A stretch of 64,000 nucleotides of DNA from an uncultured Alphaproteobacteria bacterium (lineage in GTDB: Bacteria > Pseudomonadota > Alphaproteobacteria > HIMB59), in NCBI GenBank assembly GCA_902610255.1, contig CACLUX010000003.1, positions 1 through 64,000 of the forward strand, read 5' to 3'. The translations under genes and the position numbers were made by a program. Shown in pieces: positions 52,266 to 61,556 of the stretch (positions are counted from its first letter, which is position 1; each line of letters opens with the position of its first letter). The notes under the pieces were generated by a model that did not search any database, was not told where the DNA came from, and saw only the letters and a list, made by a program, of their open reading frames with translations.

Positions 52266-52682
52266 ATGAATTTAAGTTTTGCCGATACTTTATATTTTAA
52301 AAAAGAAAATATTCTGGAAATAATTTTAGGTTTACATAGATCTTATAAATCTCTTCAAAAAGAAATTCAAATTTGTTGTGAATTTAATAATTTAACATTT
52401 AATGAATTAATAGTCATTTTAGAAATTAAAAAAGGATTTAAGAGAAAAATTGATATAGCAAATAAAGTTTTTTTAAAAAAACAAAATTTAAATTTAATAT
52501 TAAAAGACTTACAGATGAAAAACGTATTAAAGTTAGATGATAAAAAAATATTAATTACTCAAAATGGAGAGGAATTAATTCAAAGAACAACTGATAAAAT
52601 AAATGAAAAAATCATTAAAATCTTTAAAAAAACTGATCCTAAAAATATGTCTGGTTTCATTAACATAATAGAGTCTTTGTAA
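52266..52682 (+). CDS. MarR-type transcriptional regulator (PetP-like)
   Basis: A 138-residue protein with the helical, winged pattern of MarR regulators (NNLTFNELIVILEIKKGFKRKIDIANKVFL, in part FNELIVILEIKKGF). The gene order ilvE, MarR, OmpR-type regulator matches petP-petR of Rhodobacter and many Alphaproteobacteria. Sequence divergence is high, so the name rests partly on synteny. Its stop overlaps the response-regulator start (TAATG). Confidence 0.65.
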   Translation: MNLSFADTLYFKKENILEIILGLHRSYKSLQKEIQICCEFNNLTFNELIVILEIKKGFKRKIDIANKVFLKKQNLNLILKDLQMKNVLKLDDKKILITQNGEELIQRTTDKINEKIIKIFKKTDPKNMSGFINIIESL

Positions 52683-53350
52683 TGAATGATAAGCACATAC
52701 TTTTAGTTGAGGATGATGAGACAATCCAGGCTCTTATAGAAAAATTATTAGTAAATAATGATTATGTTGTATCTAAAGCTATAAACATTCAAGAGGCAAA
52801 AAAATTAATTAAATTATTTTTATTTGATCTGATAATTTTAGATGTAATGCTACCAGATATCTCTGGATTGAACTTTTATGAAAACACAATCAAAAATAGA
52901 ATTGATACACCTGTTATTTTTTTGTCTGCACTAAGCGATGTAGATGATAGAGTTACTGGATTAGAACTTGGAGCAGATGATTATATAGGTAAACCATTTG
53001 ATGCAAGAGAACTTTTACTAAAAATTAAAAAAAATATCTCAAAAAAACAATCTCTTGACGAAGTTAAATTTGGAAAAGATATAAGATTTGATTTAAAAAA
53101 AGAGAAATTACAATTTAATAATAAAAATATAAGCCTATCAAGCAATGAGGTAAAAATATTAAAATTATTGATTAATAACTCTCACCAATATTTAACCAGA
53201 GACTTATTAAATGCCGAATTAGGGCTTGATTATTTGTCAAGAAGTGGAGATATGCAAATTTCTAGATTGCGGTTGAAATTAAAAAAGGAATGCAATTTAA
53301 AAGACATAATTAGATCAGTTCATGGAAAAGGGTATAAGATTTTTATTTAA
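52682..53350 (+). CDS. OmpR-family response regulator (PetR-like)
   Basis: A 222-residue regulator. The receiver domain has LLVEDDETIQ, the phospho-acceptor Asp in LIILDVMLPDISG, and a Lys in YIGKPFDARELL. The C-terminal winged helix ends with DIIRSVHGKGYKIFI. It is coupled to the MarR gene upstream and to the kinase downstream by one-base overlaps, so the three act as a unit. The signal and targets are not visible here. Confidence 0.88.
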   Translation: MNDKHILLVEDDETIQALIEKLLVNNDYVVSKAINIQEAKKLIKLFLFDLIILDVMLPDISGLNFYENTIKNRIDTPVIFLSALSDVDDRVTGLELGADDYIGKPFDARELLLKIKKNISKKQSLDEVKFGKDIRFDLKKEKLQFNNKNISLSSNEVKILKLLINNSHQYLTRDLLNAELGLDYLSRSGDMQISRLRLKLKKECNLKDIIRSVHGKGYKIFI

Positions 53351-54591
53351 TGTTTAAGTTGAGTAATTTTTCCGAAAGTCTTTTGATAAGATCTGTTTAC
53401 CTCATTACAATACCTATAGTCTTAGTTCAAATCGTTGGAATAATTATATTTTTTGAACTACATTTAGACTTAGTTTTAAAAAGAAGTGCGCAATCAATTG
53501 CCAATGAAATAAAAATACTAGAAATTGAAAAAAACTCATCTTCTCTTGACAATTATGCAAATACTTTAGAAATAATAAGAACAGATAAATTAGATATTAG
53601 TGATGCAAAGGAAGTCACAAATTGGATATTTAAAAAAAGAATTAATAATTCATTAAGTCAAATATCTAAAGATTTTGTAGTATTGCAAAATCAAACATAT
53701 TTTATATTCTTTAATGAAAAAAAATTAGACTATTATTATTTAATCCCGAAAAAAAGAGTTGAAACTAAAACTGTAGGTGGTTTTTTTCTATGGACAATTG
53801 CTGTAAGTATTATTTTGTCTTTAATTTCATATTTATTTATAAAAAAACAAATCCAACCACTTAAAAGACTAGGAATTATTACAAGAAGTTTTGGAAGAGG
53901 TATTGAAACCCCAAATTTAAAACCAACTGGATCATCAGAGATTAGAGGTTTAATTAAAGATTTTAATAACATGCATAATAATATTAATAGTACACTTGAT
54001 AATCAAAGAAATATGTTGGCTGGTATTAGCCATGATTTAAAAACACCACTAACAAGAATTAATTTAATGATTGAAGAAATTAATAACGAAACATTAAAAA
54101 ACTCAATCTCTCAAAATATCTCAGATATGAATATTATGCTTAACCATTATCTAGACTTTATTAAAAATGAAAAAAATGAAAATTTAGATGAGATAAAAAC
54201 GTCCAATTTTATATCCAATTTAGCTCAAAATTACCCAAAACTTCAAGTTAAGTGCAATGATGAAAATAAAATACTTATTAGAAAAAATCAAATCACTAGA
54301 GCTATTATGAATATTTTAGATAATGCTAATAAATTCGCTGAAAGTATATTTATAAGCTCAAATTTTTTTGGAAATAAGTGGAAGATAGAGATAGAGGATA
54401 ATGGTCCTGGTACAAATTTATCGCAAGAAGATTTAATAAGGCCTTTTGTAAAAGGTTCTGATCAGCTAAATCAAGGTACAGGATTGGGGCTATCAATTGT
54501 TCAAAAATTAGTAAAATTGAATAATGGAGAATTAAATTTCCAAAAATCGTCACATGGTGGCTTAAAAGTTACCATTATACTACAAATTTAA
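53350..54591 (+). CDS. Sensor histidine kinase (EnvZ-like)
   Basis: A 413-residue kinase with membrane helices at about residues 15-37 and 142-161 framing a periplasmic sensor loop. A HAMP region follows, then the H-box LAGISHDLKTPLTRINLM, the N-box NILDNANKFAES and G-boxes EDNGPGTN and GTGLGLSIVQKL. It is the partner of the response regulator directly upstream. The stop is next to the convergent csaA stop. Confidence 0.9.
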   Translation: MFKLSNFSESLLIRSVYLITIPIVLVQIVGIIIFFELHLDLVLKRSAQSIANEIKILEIEKNSSSLDNYANTLEIIRTDKLDISDAKEVTNWIFKKRINNSLSQISKDFVVLQNQTYFIFFNEKKLDYYYLIPKKRVETKTVGGFFLWTIAVSIILSLISYLFIKKQIQPLKRLGIITRSFGRGIETPNLKPTGSSEIRGLIKDFNNMHNNINSTLDNQRNMLAGISHDLKTPLTRINLMIEEINNETLKNSISQNISDMNIMLNHYLDFIKNEKNENLDEIKTSNFISNLAQNYPKLQVKCNDENKILIRKNQITRAIMNILDNANKFAESIFISSNFFGNKWKIEIEDNGPGTNLSQEDLIRPFVKGSDQLNQGTGLGLSIVQKLVKLNNGELNFQKSSHGGLKVTIILQI

Positions 54592-54592
54592 T

Positions 54593-54925
54593 TTAAAAAA
54601 GCTTTCCTCCATTTGAGATTTTAATAGTGGGCATAACTAAAACTGGATTCTTATCATCATCAGGAAAACCTAGAACCAACACTTCAGAAATCATTTTACC
54701 AATTTGTTTAGGAGGGAAATTTATAACTGCAGCTAGTTGTTTACCAATTAATTCCTCTGGAAGATAGTATTTGGTAAGCTGTGCGGAAGTTTTTTTTTGA
54801 CCAATCTTTTCACCAAAATCTATAAGTAAATATAGGCTAGGATTATTTGATTTTTTATTTAGTTTTGCATCAATCACTGTACCAACTCTGATATCAACTT
54901 TCTCAAAGTCAGAATAACTAATCAT
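54593..54925 (-). CDS. csaA: CsaA-like tRNA-binding protein
   Basis: A 110-residue protein with the EMAP/OB tRNA-binding fold: FEKVDIRVGTVIDAKL at the start, then GQKKTSAQLTKYY and AAVINFPPKQIGKMISEVLVLGF. CsaA was described as a chaperone-like, export-related protein that binds tRNA-like RNA. It is the last gene of the proC cluster, overlapping the upstream gene by four bases. Confidence 0.88.
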   Translation of the reverse strand: MISYSDFEKVDIRVGTVIDAKLNKKSNNPSLYLLIDFGEKIGQKKTSAQLTKYYLPEELIGKQLAAVINFPPKQIGKMISEVLVLGFPDDDKNPVLVMPTIKISNGGKLF

Positions 54926-55419
54926 CTTTTTCTAATAAATGACTTTACCTTATTGATATTATCAAATGCATGTCCTATAGAAGCCATAGTTTTGTCCATG
55001 CTATCATTATCCTCAATCCAGACATTAAAAGCATAAAGGTAAATTATGTTACTTGTAATTTTTTCAGCTTGAGAATTAAGAAATAAACTAAAATAGTTAT
55101 TAATATTTTTTGATAAATTCAAAAAATATTTTGGTTTTTTCTGTGACTCCAAATAAATTCTTAATGTTATATTTTTATAATCATTCAGAAAATCTAATCT
55201 ATTAATTATACCTTCAAAAATTTTGTCTTGTGTGGAAAGGTCTTTAGAAGGGACTTTTAATTCAGTAGAAATAAAATTTTCAAAATCTTTAATAAAAATA
55301 TTGAGGTCTTGGTAATCTGAACTAATTGATTTAATTTTAGAGGGAAAGCTCTTTAAATGAGCCATGCTATTGAGTTTTTTTAAATTTGTTTTATTAAGAT
55401 TTTGTGTTTTTTTTCTCAC
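54922..55419 (-). CDS. TetR/COQ9-like helical protein lacking a clear DNA-binding domain
   Basis: A 165-residue protein. The segment SKDLSTQDKIFEGIINRLDF and the end VWIEDNDSMDKTMASIGHAF resemble the C-terminal ligand domain of an alphaproteobacterial TetR/COQ9-like family found next to proC. The N-terminal helix-turn-helix expected in TetR members is poor or missing. The function is unknown; loss of DNA binding is an inference. It overlaps proC at its 5' end and csaA at its 3' end. Confidence 0.5.
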   Translation of the reverse strand: MRKKTQNLNKTNLKKLNSMAHLKSFPSKIKSISSDYQDLNIFIKDFENFISTELKVPSKDLSTQDKIFEGIINRLDFLNDYKNITLRIYLESQKKPKYFLNLSKNINNYFSLFLNSQAEKITSNIIYLYAFNVWIEDNDSMDKTMASIGHAFDNINKVKSFIRKR

Positions 55420-56191
55420 TATCTATTTCCTTTGATCTTTTGTAGGCCCTTTGAAGTGTAGTATATATTATTTTCTCTATATTTTGTGATTTAATATAAT
55501 TAACTCCAGCTTCTGTAGTCCCTTTCTTACTAGAAATAGATCTTACAAAATCATCTAACATTTTAGATGAATAATTAGTTTCTAATACATTTTTGAATAA
55601 TTCTATTACATCTTTTTCATTCATATGATAGGGCTTAGCAAGTTTTTTCGATGCTTTAACGAAAATATTTACTATATATGCAATAAATGCTGGTCCACTG
55701 CCAAAAACTGATGTAGCAAAATTAATTTGATCTTCATTTCTAACATTAATAATTGTTCCGAAAGTGGATAATATTTTTTTTAGTTTACTATCAAATAAAT
55801 TTTTATTTTTCATATAAATATGAGTTTGAGATTTATTATTTAAAGCCATTACATTTGGCATAATTCTTATAATTTTTTTTGATTTTAAGGTTTTTTCAAT
55901 CGTTGATAATTTAATACCAGCCATACAAGAAATTACCAAGGTTTCTTTTGAAAGATATTTCTGAAATTGATTTCCAGAAGTTAGGAATGTTTTTGGTCGA
56001 ACAAGAAAAAATATATATTTATAATCATTATTAAAATTTAATATTTTTTTTTTTAAGTTAATATTTTTTATTACACCTTTCGAATTTAATGCGTGAATGT
56101 TTACAGAGTTTAGTAGTTTTTTAGATAATAAAGATTTAGCGAGGTGTCCAAAACCTATAAAAAGTACTTTTGGCTTAAGCGTGGCCGACAA
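55394..56191 (-). CDS. proC: Pyrroline-5-carboxylate reductase
   Basis: A 265-residue NAD(P)-dependent enzyme for the last step of proline synthesis. It has an N-terminal Rossmann pattern (VLFIGFGHLAKSLL), SCMAGIKLSTIEKTL, IRIMPNVMALNNKS, FGSGPAFIAYI and the C-terminal SSKKGTTEAGVNYI. It overlaps the ybjN-like gene by 17 bases and the downstream helical protein by 26 bases, showing strong compaction. Confidence 0.88.
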   Translation of the reverse strand: MSATLKPKVLFIGFGHLAKSLLSKKLLNSVNIHALNSKGVIKNINLKKKILNFNNDYKYIFFLVRPKTFLTSGNQFQKYLSKETLVISCMAGIKLSTIEKTLKSKKIIRIMPNVMALNNKSQTHIYMKNKNLFDSKLKKILSTFGTIINVRNEDQINFATSVFGSGPAFIAYIVNIFVKASKKLAKPYHMNEKDVIELFKNVLETNYSSKMLDDFVRSISSKKGTTEAGVNYIKSQNIEKIIYTTLQRAYKRSKEIDSEKKNTKS

Positions 56192-56636
56192 TTTTTTGAT
56201 TAATTAAAATTTGAGTAGTCTCAACAATTTTATCGCCCTTAAGTAATACTGAAACAAGGTGATTAAATTCAGATAATATATTTTCTAAATAACTTCTAAT
56301 GTCTTCTGTGGTTACTTTTCCTGAAATTGGAAGACTATGTCTATAAATAATTTTATTATTATTATTTTGTTTAAGTGTACCAATAACCAGATTATTGTTA
56401 ATTTTACTCATATGATTGGTAAGAAAACTATATTCATAATTATCAATGCTAAATGATGATATGAGAACTTTTAAATCATCAATCCATTGAAAGTCCATTA
56501 TTACTTTATGCTCATGGATCTCCGTTAAAAGGGAAATATCGTTGTTTACGTTGTTTTTAGATAACTGTTTAACATTGAAAATATCTTCGAGAATAGAAAT
56601 GGGGCTAGAATCAATGTTTTTTTGAGACATATACAA
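56175..56636 (-). CDS. YbjN domain-containing protein
   Basis: A 153-residue protein with the type III secretion chaperone-like YbjN fold (HKVIMDFQWIDDLKVLISSFS, given in part: MDFQWIDDLKVLIS; and HSLPISGKVTTEDIRSYLEN). In Alphaproteobacteria a YbjN protein is regularly found just upstream of proC, as here. The function is unknown; E. coli YbjN affects stress responses and motility. Confidence 0.8.
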   Translation of the reverse strand: MYMSQKNIDSSPISILEDIFNVKQLSKNNVNNDISLLTEIHEHKVIMDFQWIDDLKVLISSFSIDNYEYSFLTNHMSKINNNLVIGTLKQNNNNKIIYRHSLPISGKVTTEDIRSYLENILSEFNHLVSVLLKGDKIVETTQILINQKIVGHA

Positions 56637-56703
56637 TATGTATCACATTACTTATCTTAGTAAATACTATATATAGTATTAAATTACTTAATAATGGTTA
56701 AAT

Positions 56704-56838
56704 TTAATCTTTTCTGTTGATTAAATATTTCTTTAATTTTTTAAAATCTGATTTGAAATCGTTAAAAATTTGGGCAACTTCAACTGAATTATAAAGTATT
56801 TTTGATAACTTAAGATAAAGTTTATCTTTGTGTGACAC
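56704..56838 (-). CDS. Possible short UbiK-like (BMFP) accessory protein
   Basis: A 44-residue reading from GTG 56838, chosen so that it does not overlap lgt; the open frame extends to 56937 on the other side of the lgt start. KDKLYLKLSKILYNSVEVAQ recalls the N-terminal helix of UbiK/BMFP proteins, and this is exactly the position (between ybjN and lgt) where such a gene is usually found. It is about half the normal length and lacks the coiled-coil end. It is a tentative, possibly decayed gene. Confidence 0.35.
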   Translation of the reverse strand: MSHKDKLYLKLSKILYNSVEVAQIFNDFKSDFKKLKKYLINRKD

Positions 56839-56863
56839 GTAAGTTGTATTATTAGTTTTTACA

Positions 56864-57640
56864 GTGTTTGAATATCCTAGTTTTTTATCGCCAGTAGCTT
56901 TTGAGCTGTTCGGTTTAACCATAAGGTGGTACAGCATATCTTATATTCTTGGATTTATTTACTTTTATTTTTTTGCATATAATAATTTAAAACAATTTAG
57001 TTTGGATAAAAAAAAACTCGAAGACTTGTTTTTTTATTTATTTATTTCTGTCATAATTGGTGGAAGATTAGGCTACGCAATTTTTTATAATTTAAATTTT
57101 TACATTCAAAACCCATTTGAAATTTTAAAGGTTTGGCAGGGTGGTATGTCATTTCACGGAGCTTTAATTGGTATTATCTTAACAACTATTATATTTTCGA
57201 TGAAAAAAAGTATTTCTATTTTTAAACTTTCTGATCTTTTAAGCATAACTGCTCCATTTGGAATTTTTTTAGGTAGAATTTCTAATTTTCTAAATAAAGA
57301 ATTAGTAGGAAAGCCAACAGAATTTTTTTTAAGCGTTCGTTACCCAAATGAGGATTTTTATAGACATATGTCCCAAATATATGAAGCAATATTTGAAGGT
57401 TTAATACCAGCTATTTTACTACTATTATTCTATTATAAATTTAAAGTAAAAAATGGGATTATAACATCTTTCTTTTTAATTAATTATGGATTATCTAGAA
57501 TTATAATTGAAAATTTTAGAATGCCTGACATTCAAGTAGGCTTAAAGTTTAATTTATTATCTCAGGGTCAAATATTATCAATTCCAATTGTAATACTTGG
57601 TTTTTATTTTCTATATTTATGTCAATACAAACAAAAATAG
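56864..57640 (+). CDS. lgt: Prolipoprotein diacylglyceryl transferase
   Basis: A 258-residue inner-membrane enzyme that moves a diacylglyceryl group onto the lipobox Cys of lipoproteins. Signature parts are IRWYSISYILGF at the start, GGRLGYAIFYN, GGMSFHGALIGI and GRISNFLNKELVGKPT. Seven helices are predicted. The methyltransferase gene overlaps its end by 22 bases. At least one substrate, the transglycosylase lipoprotein at 43289, is in this window. Confidence 0.93.
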   Translation: MFEYPSFLSPVAFELFGLTIRWYSISYILGFIYFYFFAYNNLKQFSLDKKKLEDLFFYLFISVIIGGRLGYAIFYNLNFYIQNPFEILKVWQGGMSFHGALIGIILTTIIFSMKKSISIFKLSDLLSITAPFGIFLGRISNFLNKELVGKPTEFFLSVRYPNEDFYRHMSQIYEAIFEGLIPAILLLLFYYKFKVKNGIITSFFLINYGLSRIIIENFRMPDIQVGLKFNLLSQGQILSIPIVILGFYFLYLCQYKQK

Positions 57641-58650
57641 ATACCATCATCAAATCAGTTGGTTCAATTAATATTCAAGATTTTGTAGAAATCTCTAATT
57701 TTGATAAAGACTCAGGTTTCTATAATAAACCAAATATTGAAAAAATTGGCAAAGATGGTCAGTTTATGACATCTCCTGAAATATCCTCTTTATTTAGCAT
57801 GGCCCTTACTAATCAGTTTTTAAAAGAATTTCCAAAGGTTAAAAATGTAAATTTATTGGAGTTAGGTCCTGGTAATGGGATACTTACATTAGATATTTAT
57901 CATTATCTTAAATCAAAGAATATCAATGTTAATAACATTACTTTATTAGAAAGAAGTGATTATTTTAAAGGAAAAATTTTTGAAAGATCAGATGTAGAAT
58001 TTAATTTTATAGAAAATATCTATGATTATGAAATAGATAATGACGATACTGTTTTTATTTACTCTAACGAATTTTTTGACGCCATTGGGTCTAAGCAATT
58101 TATATTTAATAATGGTAATTTTAATGAAATAAAAATATCAAGAGAAAATAGTAGATATTTTTTAATTCAAGATAGTGTTGCGATGTCTGGAGAATTAATA
58201 GATCGCTATTCAAAATACAAATTTAAAAATAATGATATACTTGAGCATTCAAATTTAATTTTGAATATACTAAGTGATATTCAAAACTTAAATTGCAAAA
58301 ATTATTTTTTTACTACAACTGATTATGGCTACACGAAATTACCATTAAAAAGTACTCTTAGATTATTATCGAGCCATAAAAAATTAGACTTATTTGATGA
58401 ATTTGAAAATGTAGATTATTCTTTCGGGGTTAATTTCGAGTTATTAAAGGATTTTTTTATTAGTAAAAATCCACAAATTATAAACCAAAAAGATTTAATT
58501 TGTAATAATCTCCCAAACGAATACCTAAAATCAAGTAACAAGAATATTAGAGAAATTATTGAGTTAATTGGTGGAGAAAAATTTAATGATATGGGTCAGG
58601 TATTTTTGAATCTCTCTTTTAAAAAAGATGGAACAATCAGTAAAATTTAA
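57619..58650 (+). CDS. MidA/NDUFAF7-type SAM-dependent methyltransferase
   Basis: A 343-residue protein of the DUF185 family; the mitochondrial relative methylates an arginine of complex I subunit NDUFS2. GFYNKPNIEKIGKDGQFMTSPEISSLF (in part: GQFMTSPEISSLF) and the SAM motif LLELGPGNGILTLDIY near 80 are visible, as is YSNEFFDAIGSKQF. The conserved alphaproteobacterial order lgt, midA, pgeF supports the call. It overlaps pgeF by 23 bases. Confidence 0.88.
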   Translation: MSIQTKIDTIIKSVGSINIQDFVEISNFDKDSGFYNKPNIEKIGKDGQFMTSPEISSLFSMALTNQFLKEFPKVKNVNLLELGPGNGILTLDIYHYLKSKNINVNNITLLERSDYFKGKIFERSDVEFNFIENIYDYEIDNDDTVFIYSNEFFDAIGSKQFIFNNGNFNEIKISRENSRYFLIQDSVAMSGELIDRYSKYKFKNNDILEHSNLILNILSDIQNLNCKNYFFTTTDYGYTKLPLKSTLRLLSSHKKLDLFDEFENVDYSFGVNFELLKDFFISKNPQIINQKDLICNNLPNEYLKSSNKNIREIIELIGGEKFNDMGQVFLNLSFKKDGTISKI

Positions 58651-59341
58651 GTTTTTTAATAATAAAAATGGAAAATCAAAGGGAATTTATAATTCTCTTA
58701 ATTGCGGATTAAAGTCTAGAGATAATAAAAATAATGTAAAAGAAAATATTGAAATTGCTAAAAATCTCATATCTAAAGAAAAAAAAGTATTAATTATTCC
58801 TAACCAATCACATTCAAGCAAATGTCTTATAGTCAGAAAAAATAAATCTGTTTACAATTGTGATGGTGTTGTGACACGAGATGATAAATTTATTCTCGGT
58901 ATTACGACAGCTGATTGTTTGCCAATAATATTTATTGATTACCAAAATAAAGTCATAGGAATTTGCCATGCAGGATGGAGAGGTTTAAAAAGAGATATCA
59001 TCGAAAATACCATAAATAAAATGCTTCAAATTAGCTCCATAAAGTCAAATATTAGGGCTTTTATAGGACCTTGTATAAGAAAGAACTCTTACGAGGTATC
59101 TCGAGAATTCATAAATGATATGAAATTTAAAGATAAAGGTTTATGGACTAAAAAAGATGATAAATATTATTTTGACCTTCCTAAACTTGCTAAACGTAAA
59201 TTGAATGCTTTTGGTATTTCTGAAATTGTAGACTCCAAAATAGATACTTTTAAAAACTTAAAATATTTTAGTTATCGAAGAAGTATTCATCTCAAATACA
59301 GAGATTATGGGAGAAATTTAAGCTTGGTATCTATAATTTAA
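58628..59341 (+). CDS. pgeF: PgeF/YfiH-family copper-type or purine nucleoside phosphorylase-like protein
   Basis: A 237-residue protein of the multicopper-oxidase-like YfiH family. NQSHSSKCLIV and ICHAGWRGL, plus FIGPCIRKNSYEV, supply the conserved His/Cys metal residues. Family members include a peptidoglycan editing factor and purine nucleoside phosphorylases; which activity applies here is open. It ends 42 bases before prs. Confidence 0.88.
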   Translation: MEQSVKFKFFNNKNGKSKGIYNSLNCGLKSRDNKNNVKENIEIAKNLISKEKKVLIIPNQSHSSKCLIVRKNKSVYNCDGVVTRDDKFILGITTADCLPIIFIDYQNKVIGICHAGWRGLKRDIIENTINKMLQISSIKSNIRAFIGPCIRKNSYEVSREFINDMKFKDKGLWTKKDDKYYFDLPKLAKRKLNAFGISEIVDSKIDTFKNLKYFSYRRSIHLKYRDYGRNLSLVSII

Positions 59342-59383
59342 CTTTGTATGGATATACATTTTACTATATAACCAAGCTAACTA

Positions 59384-60310
59384 ATGAAAATTATTTCTGG
59401 AAATAGTAACATTGAGTTATCTAAAGAGATTTCAGAATATCTAAAAATTCAATTATCTGAAACAACTATGACAAGGTTTTCTGATAAAGAGATATTTGTT
59501 GAAATTGGTGAAAACGTTCGAGGAGAAGATGTTTTTTTAGTTCAATCAACTTCTTTCCCTGCCAATGACAATTTAATGGAATTATTGGTAGCAATTGATG
59601 CTCTAAAACGTGGGTCTGCAAAAAGAATCACTGCTGTTTTGCCATATTTTGGTTATGCAAGACAGGATAGAAAAACTGGACCAAGAACTCCTATATCAGC
59701 AAAATTAGTAGCCAATCTAATTACCACAGCTGGTGCAAATAGAGTTTTAACAATGGATCTACACGCAGGTCAAATTCAAGGTTTTTTTGATATCCCCTTA
59801 GACAACCTATATGCAACTAATATGTTCATGAATGACATTAAATCAAATAAAAGGGATGAAAATCTTGTATTTGTCTCTCCAGACGTCGGAGGTGTTTTAA
59901 GAGCTAGAGCATTTGCAAAAAAACTCGACGCTGATTTAGCTATAATTGATAAACGTAGAGACGCTCCAGGTGTGTCTAATGCTATGAATGTCATAGGCTC
60001 GGTTGATGGAAAAAAATGTATAATCGTTGACGATTTGGTTGACTCAGGAGGAACAATTTGCAATGCGGCTAAAGCTCTTAAAGAGAATGGTGCCACAGAG
60101 GTTTATGGATATTGTTCTCATGGTGTTTACTCTGGAAAGGCTTTAGACAACATAAATAATTCAGTTTTAGAGGAAATGGTTTGTACAAATACAATTAAAC
60201 CCACTTTTGAAGTGCCCTCATCAATGAGGTATTTATCTGTAGCTCCACTTTTTGGTGAAGCTATTAAGCGTATTAATAACGAAACTTCTATATCTTCTCT
60301 GTTTGATTAA
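59384..60310 (+). CDS. prs: Ribose-phosphate pyrophosphokinase
   Basis: A 308-residue enzyme making PRPP for nucleotide, His and Trp synthesis. ATP and ribose-5-phosphate sites are clear: [19 protein letters not shown] near 100, [15 protein letters not shown], the PRPP loop [19 protein letters not shown] near 215, and DKRRDAPG. Length and motifs are full. It is followed by rplY after 29 bases. Confidence 0.95.
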   Translation: MKIISGNSNIELSKEISEYLKIQLSETTMTRFSDKEIFVEIGENVRGEDVFLVQSTSFPANDNLMELLVAIDALKRGSAKRITAVLPYFGYARQDRKTGPRTPISAKLVANLITTAGANRVLTMDLHAGQIQGFFDIPLDNLYATNMFMNDIKSNKRDENLVFVSPDVGGVLRARAFAKKLDADLAIIDKRRDAPGVSNAMNVIGSVDGKKCIIVDDLVDSGGTICNAAKALKENGATEVYGYCSHGVYSGKALDNINNSVLEEMVCTNTIKPTFEVPSSMRYLSVAPLFGEAIKRINNETSISSLFD

Positions 60311-60339
60311 TCTAGGATTTTGTTGTATAAACTCAGCCT

Positions 60340-60993
60340 ATGAAAATCAGTGGAAATATCCCAGCTAAAGAGCGAAAAAAAGGAAATACTAATCCATATT
60401 TAAAAGAAGGTTTGATACCCTCTATTATTTATGGTGGTAAGACTGACCCTGTAATGGTAGCAGTCGACACTATTCAGCTTAAAAAAAGATTTGATGAGGG
60501 TGGCTTCTACTCAAAAATATTTGAAGTCGAATTTGGTGATAAAAAAGAAGCAGTAATTGTCAAAAGTGTTCAAAGACATAAAGTTAAACATAACCCTATT
60601 CATGTAGATTTTCAAAGAGTGGATGAAAAAACAAGAATAGTAATATCAGTCCCTGTTGAATTTACCAACCAAGAGCTATCTCCCGGATTAAAACAAGGTG
60701 CTATATTAAACGTTGTTCGAAGAGAAATCGAGTTGTCTTGCCTTGCTAATAACATACCAGAAAAATTTGTTATCTCTCTTGAGGGTAAGGAAATTGGTGA
60801 TGATATCAGATTAAGTTCTGTGACTTTGGGTGAGGGAATGAAGCCCACTATTCAAGGTAGAGATTTTATGTTAGCAACAGTTCAGGCTCCAAAGGTTGAA
60901 AAAGAACCAGAACCAGAGGAAACCGAAGAGACAACTGAAGAAACAGCAGAAAAAACCGAAGATAAGAAAGAAGAAGAAAAAGCAGCCGAATAA
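60340..60993 (+). CDS. rplY: 50S ribosomal protein bL25 (Ctc form)
   Basis: A 217-residue long form of L25 binding 5S rRNA. The L25 domain shows GLIPSIIYGGKTDPVMVAV and KHNPIHVDFQRVDE. A second beta domain follows (VPVEFTNQELSPGLKQGAI), and the C-terminus is a Glu/Lys/Thr-rich acidic tail (EPEPEETEETTEETAEKTED). The order prs, rplY, pth, ychF is conserved in Alphaproteobacteria. Confidence 0.95.
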   Translation: MKISGNIPAKERKKGNTNPYLKEGLIPSIIYGGKTDPVMVAVDTIQLKKRFDEGGFYSKIFEVEFGDKKEAVIVKSVQRHKVKHNPIHVDFQRVDEKTRIVISVPVEFTNQELSPGLKQGAILNVVRREIELSCLANNIPEKFVISLEGKEIGDDIRLSSVTLGEGMKPTIQGRDFMLATVQAPKVEKEPEPEETEETTEETAEKTEDKKEEEKAAE

Positions 60994-61007
60994 TATAGTC
61001 TATCTAT

Positions 61008-61556
61008 ATGCTTACTTTATATTGCTTAGGCAATCCAACAGTTAAACATAAAAATAATAGGCATAATGCTGGACTATTACTTGGAAAATTTCTAGTCGAT
61101 AAATTAGAACTTAAACTAAAAAAATTTAAGAACTTTAAACTCTCTAATTCTTTTCTTATCGATGGGCAAAAATGCCAAATCGCTTTATCTGAAAGTTATA
61201 TGAATGAGTCCGGAAACGGTATACTGAGCCTCAAAACAAATAAACTCAGTAAGTTAGATGAAATATTTGTTCTATATGACGAACTAGATTTGGATTTAGG
61301 GGAGATAAAAATTAAATTTGCGGGAGGAAACGCTGGTCATAATGGATTAAGAAGTATCAGTAGTAAAATTGGAGATAACTATTGGAAACTTAGGATTGGA
61401 ATTGGACATCCTGGTGATAAAGCTAAGGTAACCAGACATGTGCTGGGTAACTTTAATACAGATGAAAAGAAACAGCTCATCTTATTATTTGAAGTTATAT
61501 ACTTAAACTTATCTCAGATATTTGTATCGAAACATTTATCTAATCTAGGCATTTAA
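61008..61556 (+). CDS. pth: Peptidyl-tRNA hydrolase
   Basis: A 182-residue esterase that recycles peptidyl-tRNA. It has LGNPTVKHKNNRHNAGLLLG with the catalytic His, SYMNESGNGI, VLYDELDLDLG and the GGNAGHNGLRSI loop. It ends with ATTTAAATGA immediately before ychF, so the two are adjacent with no spacer. Confidence 0.95.
   Translation: MLTLYCLGNPTVKHKNNRHNAGLLLGKFLVDKLELKLKKFKNFKLSNSFLIDGQKCQIALSESYMNESGNGILSLKTNKLSKLDEIFVLYDELDLDLGEIKIKFAGGNAGHNGLRSISSKIGDNYWKLRIGIGHPGDKAKVTRHVLGNFNTDEKKQLILLFEVIYLNLSQIFVSKHLSNLGI

Noticed and set aside
56839..56937. Longer form of the UbiK-like frame
   Set aside because: It would overlap the lgt start on the opposite strand and adds no recognisable sequence.
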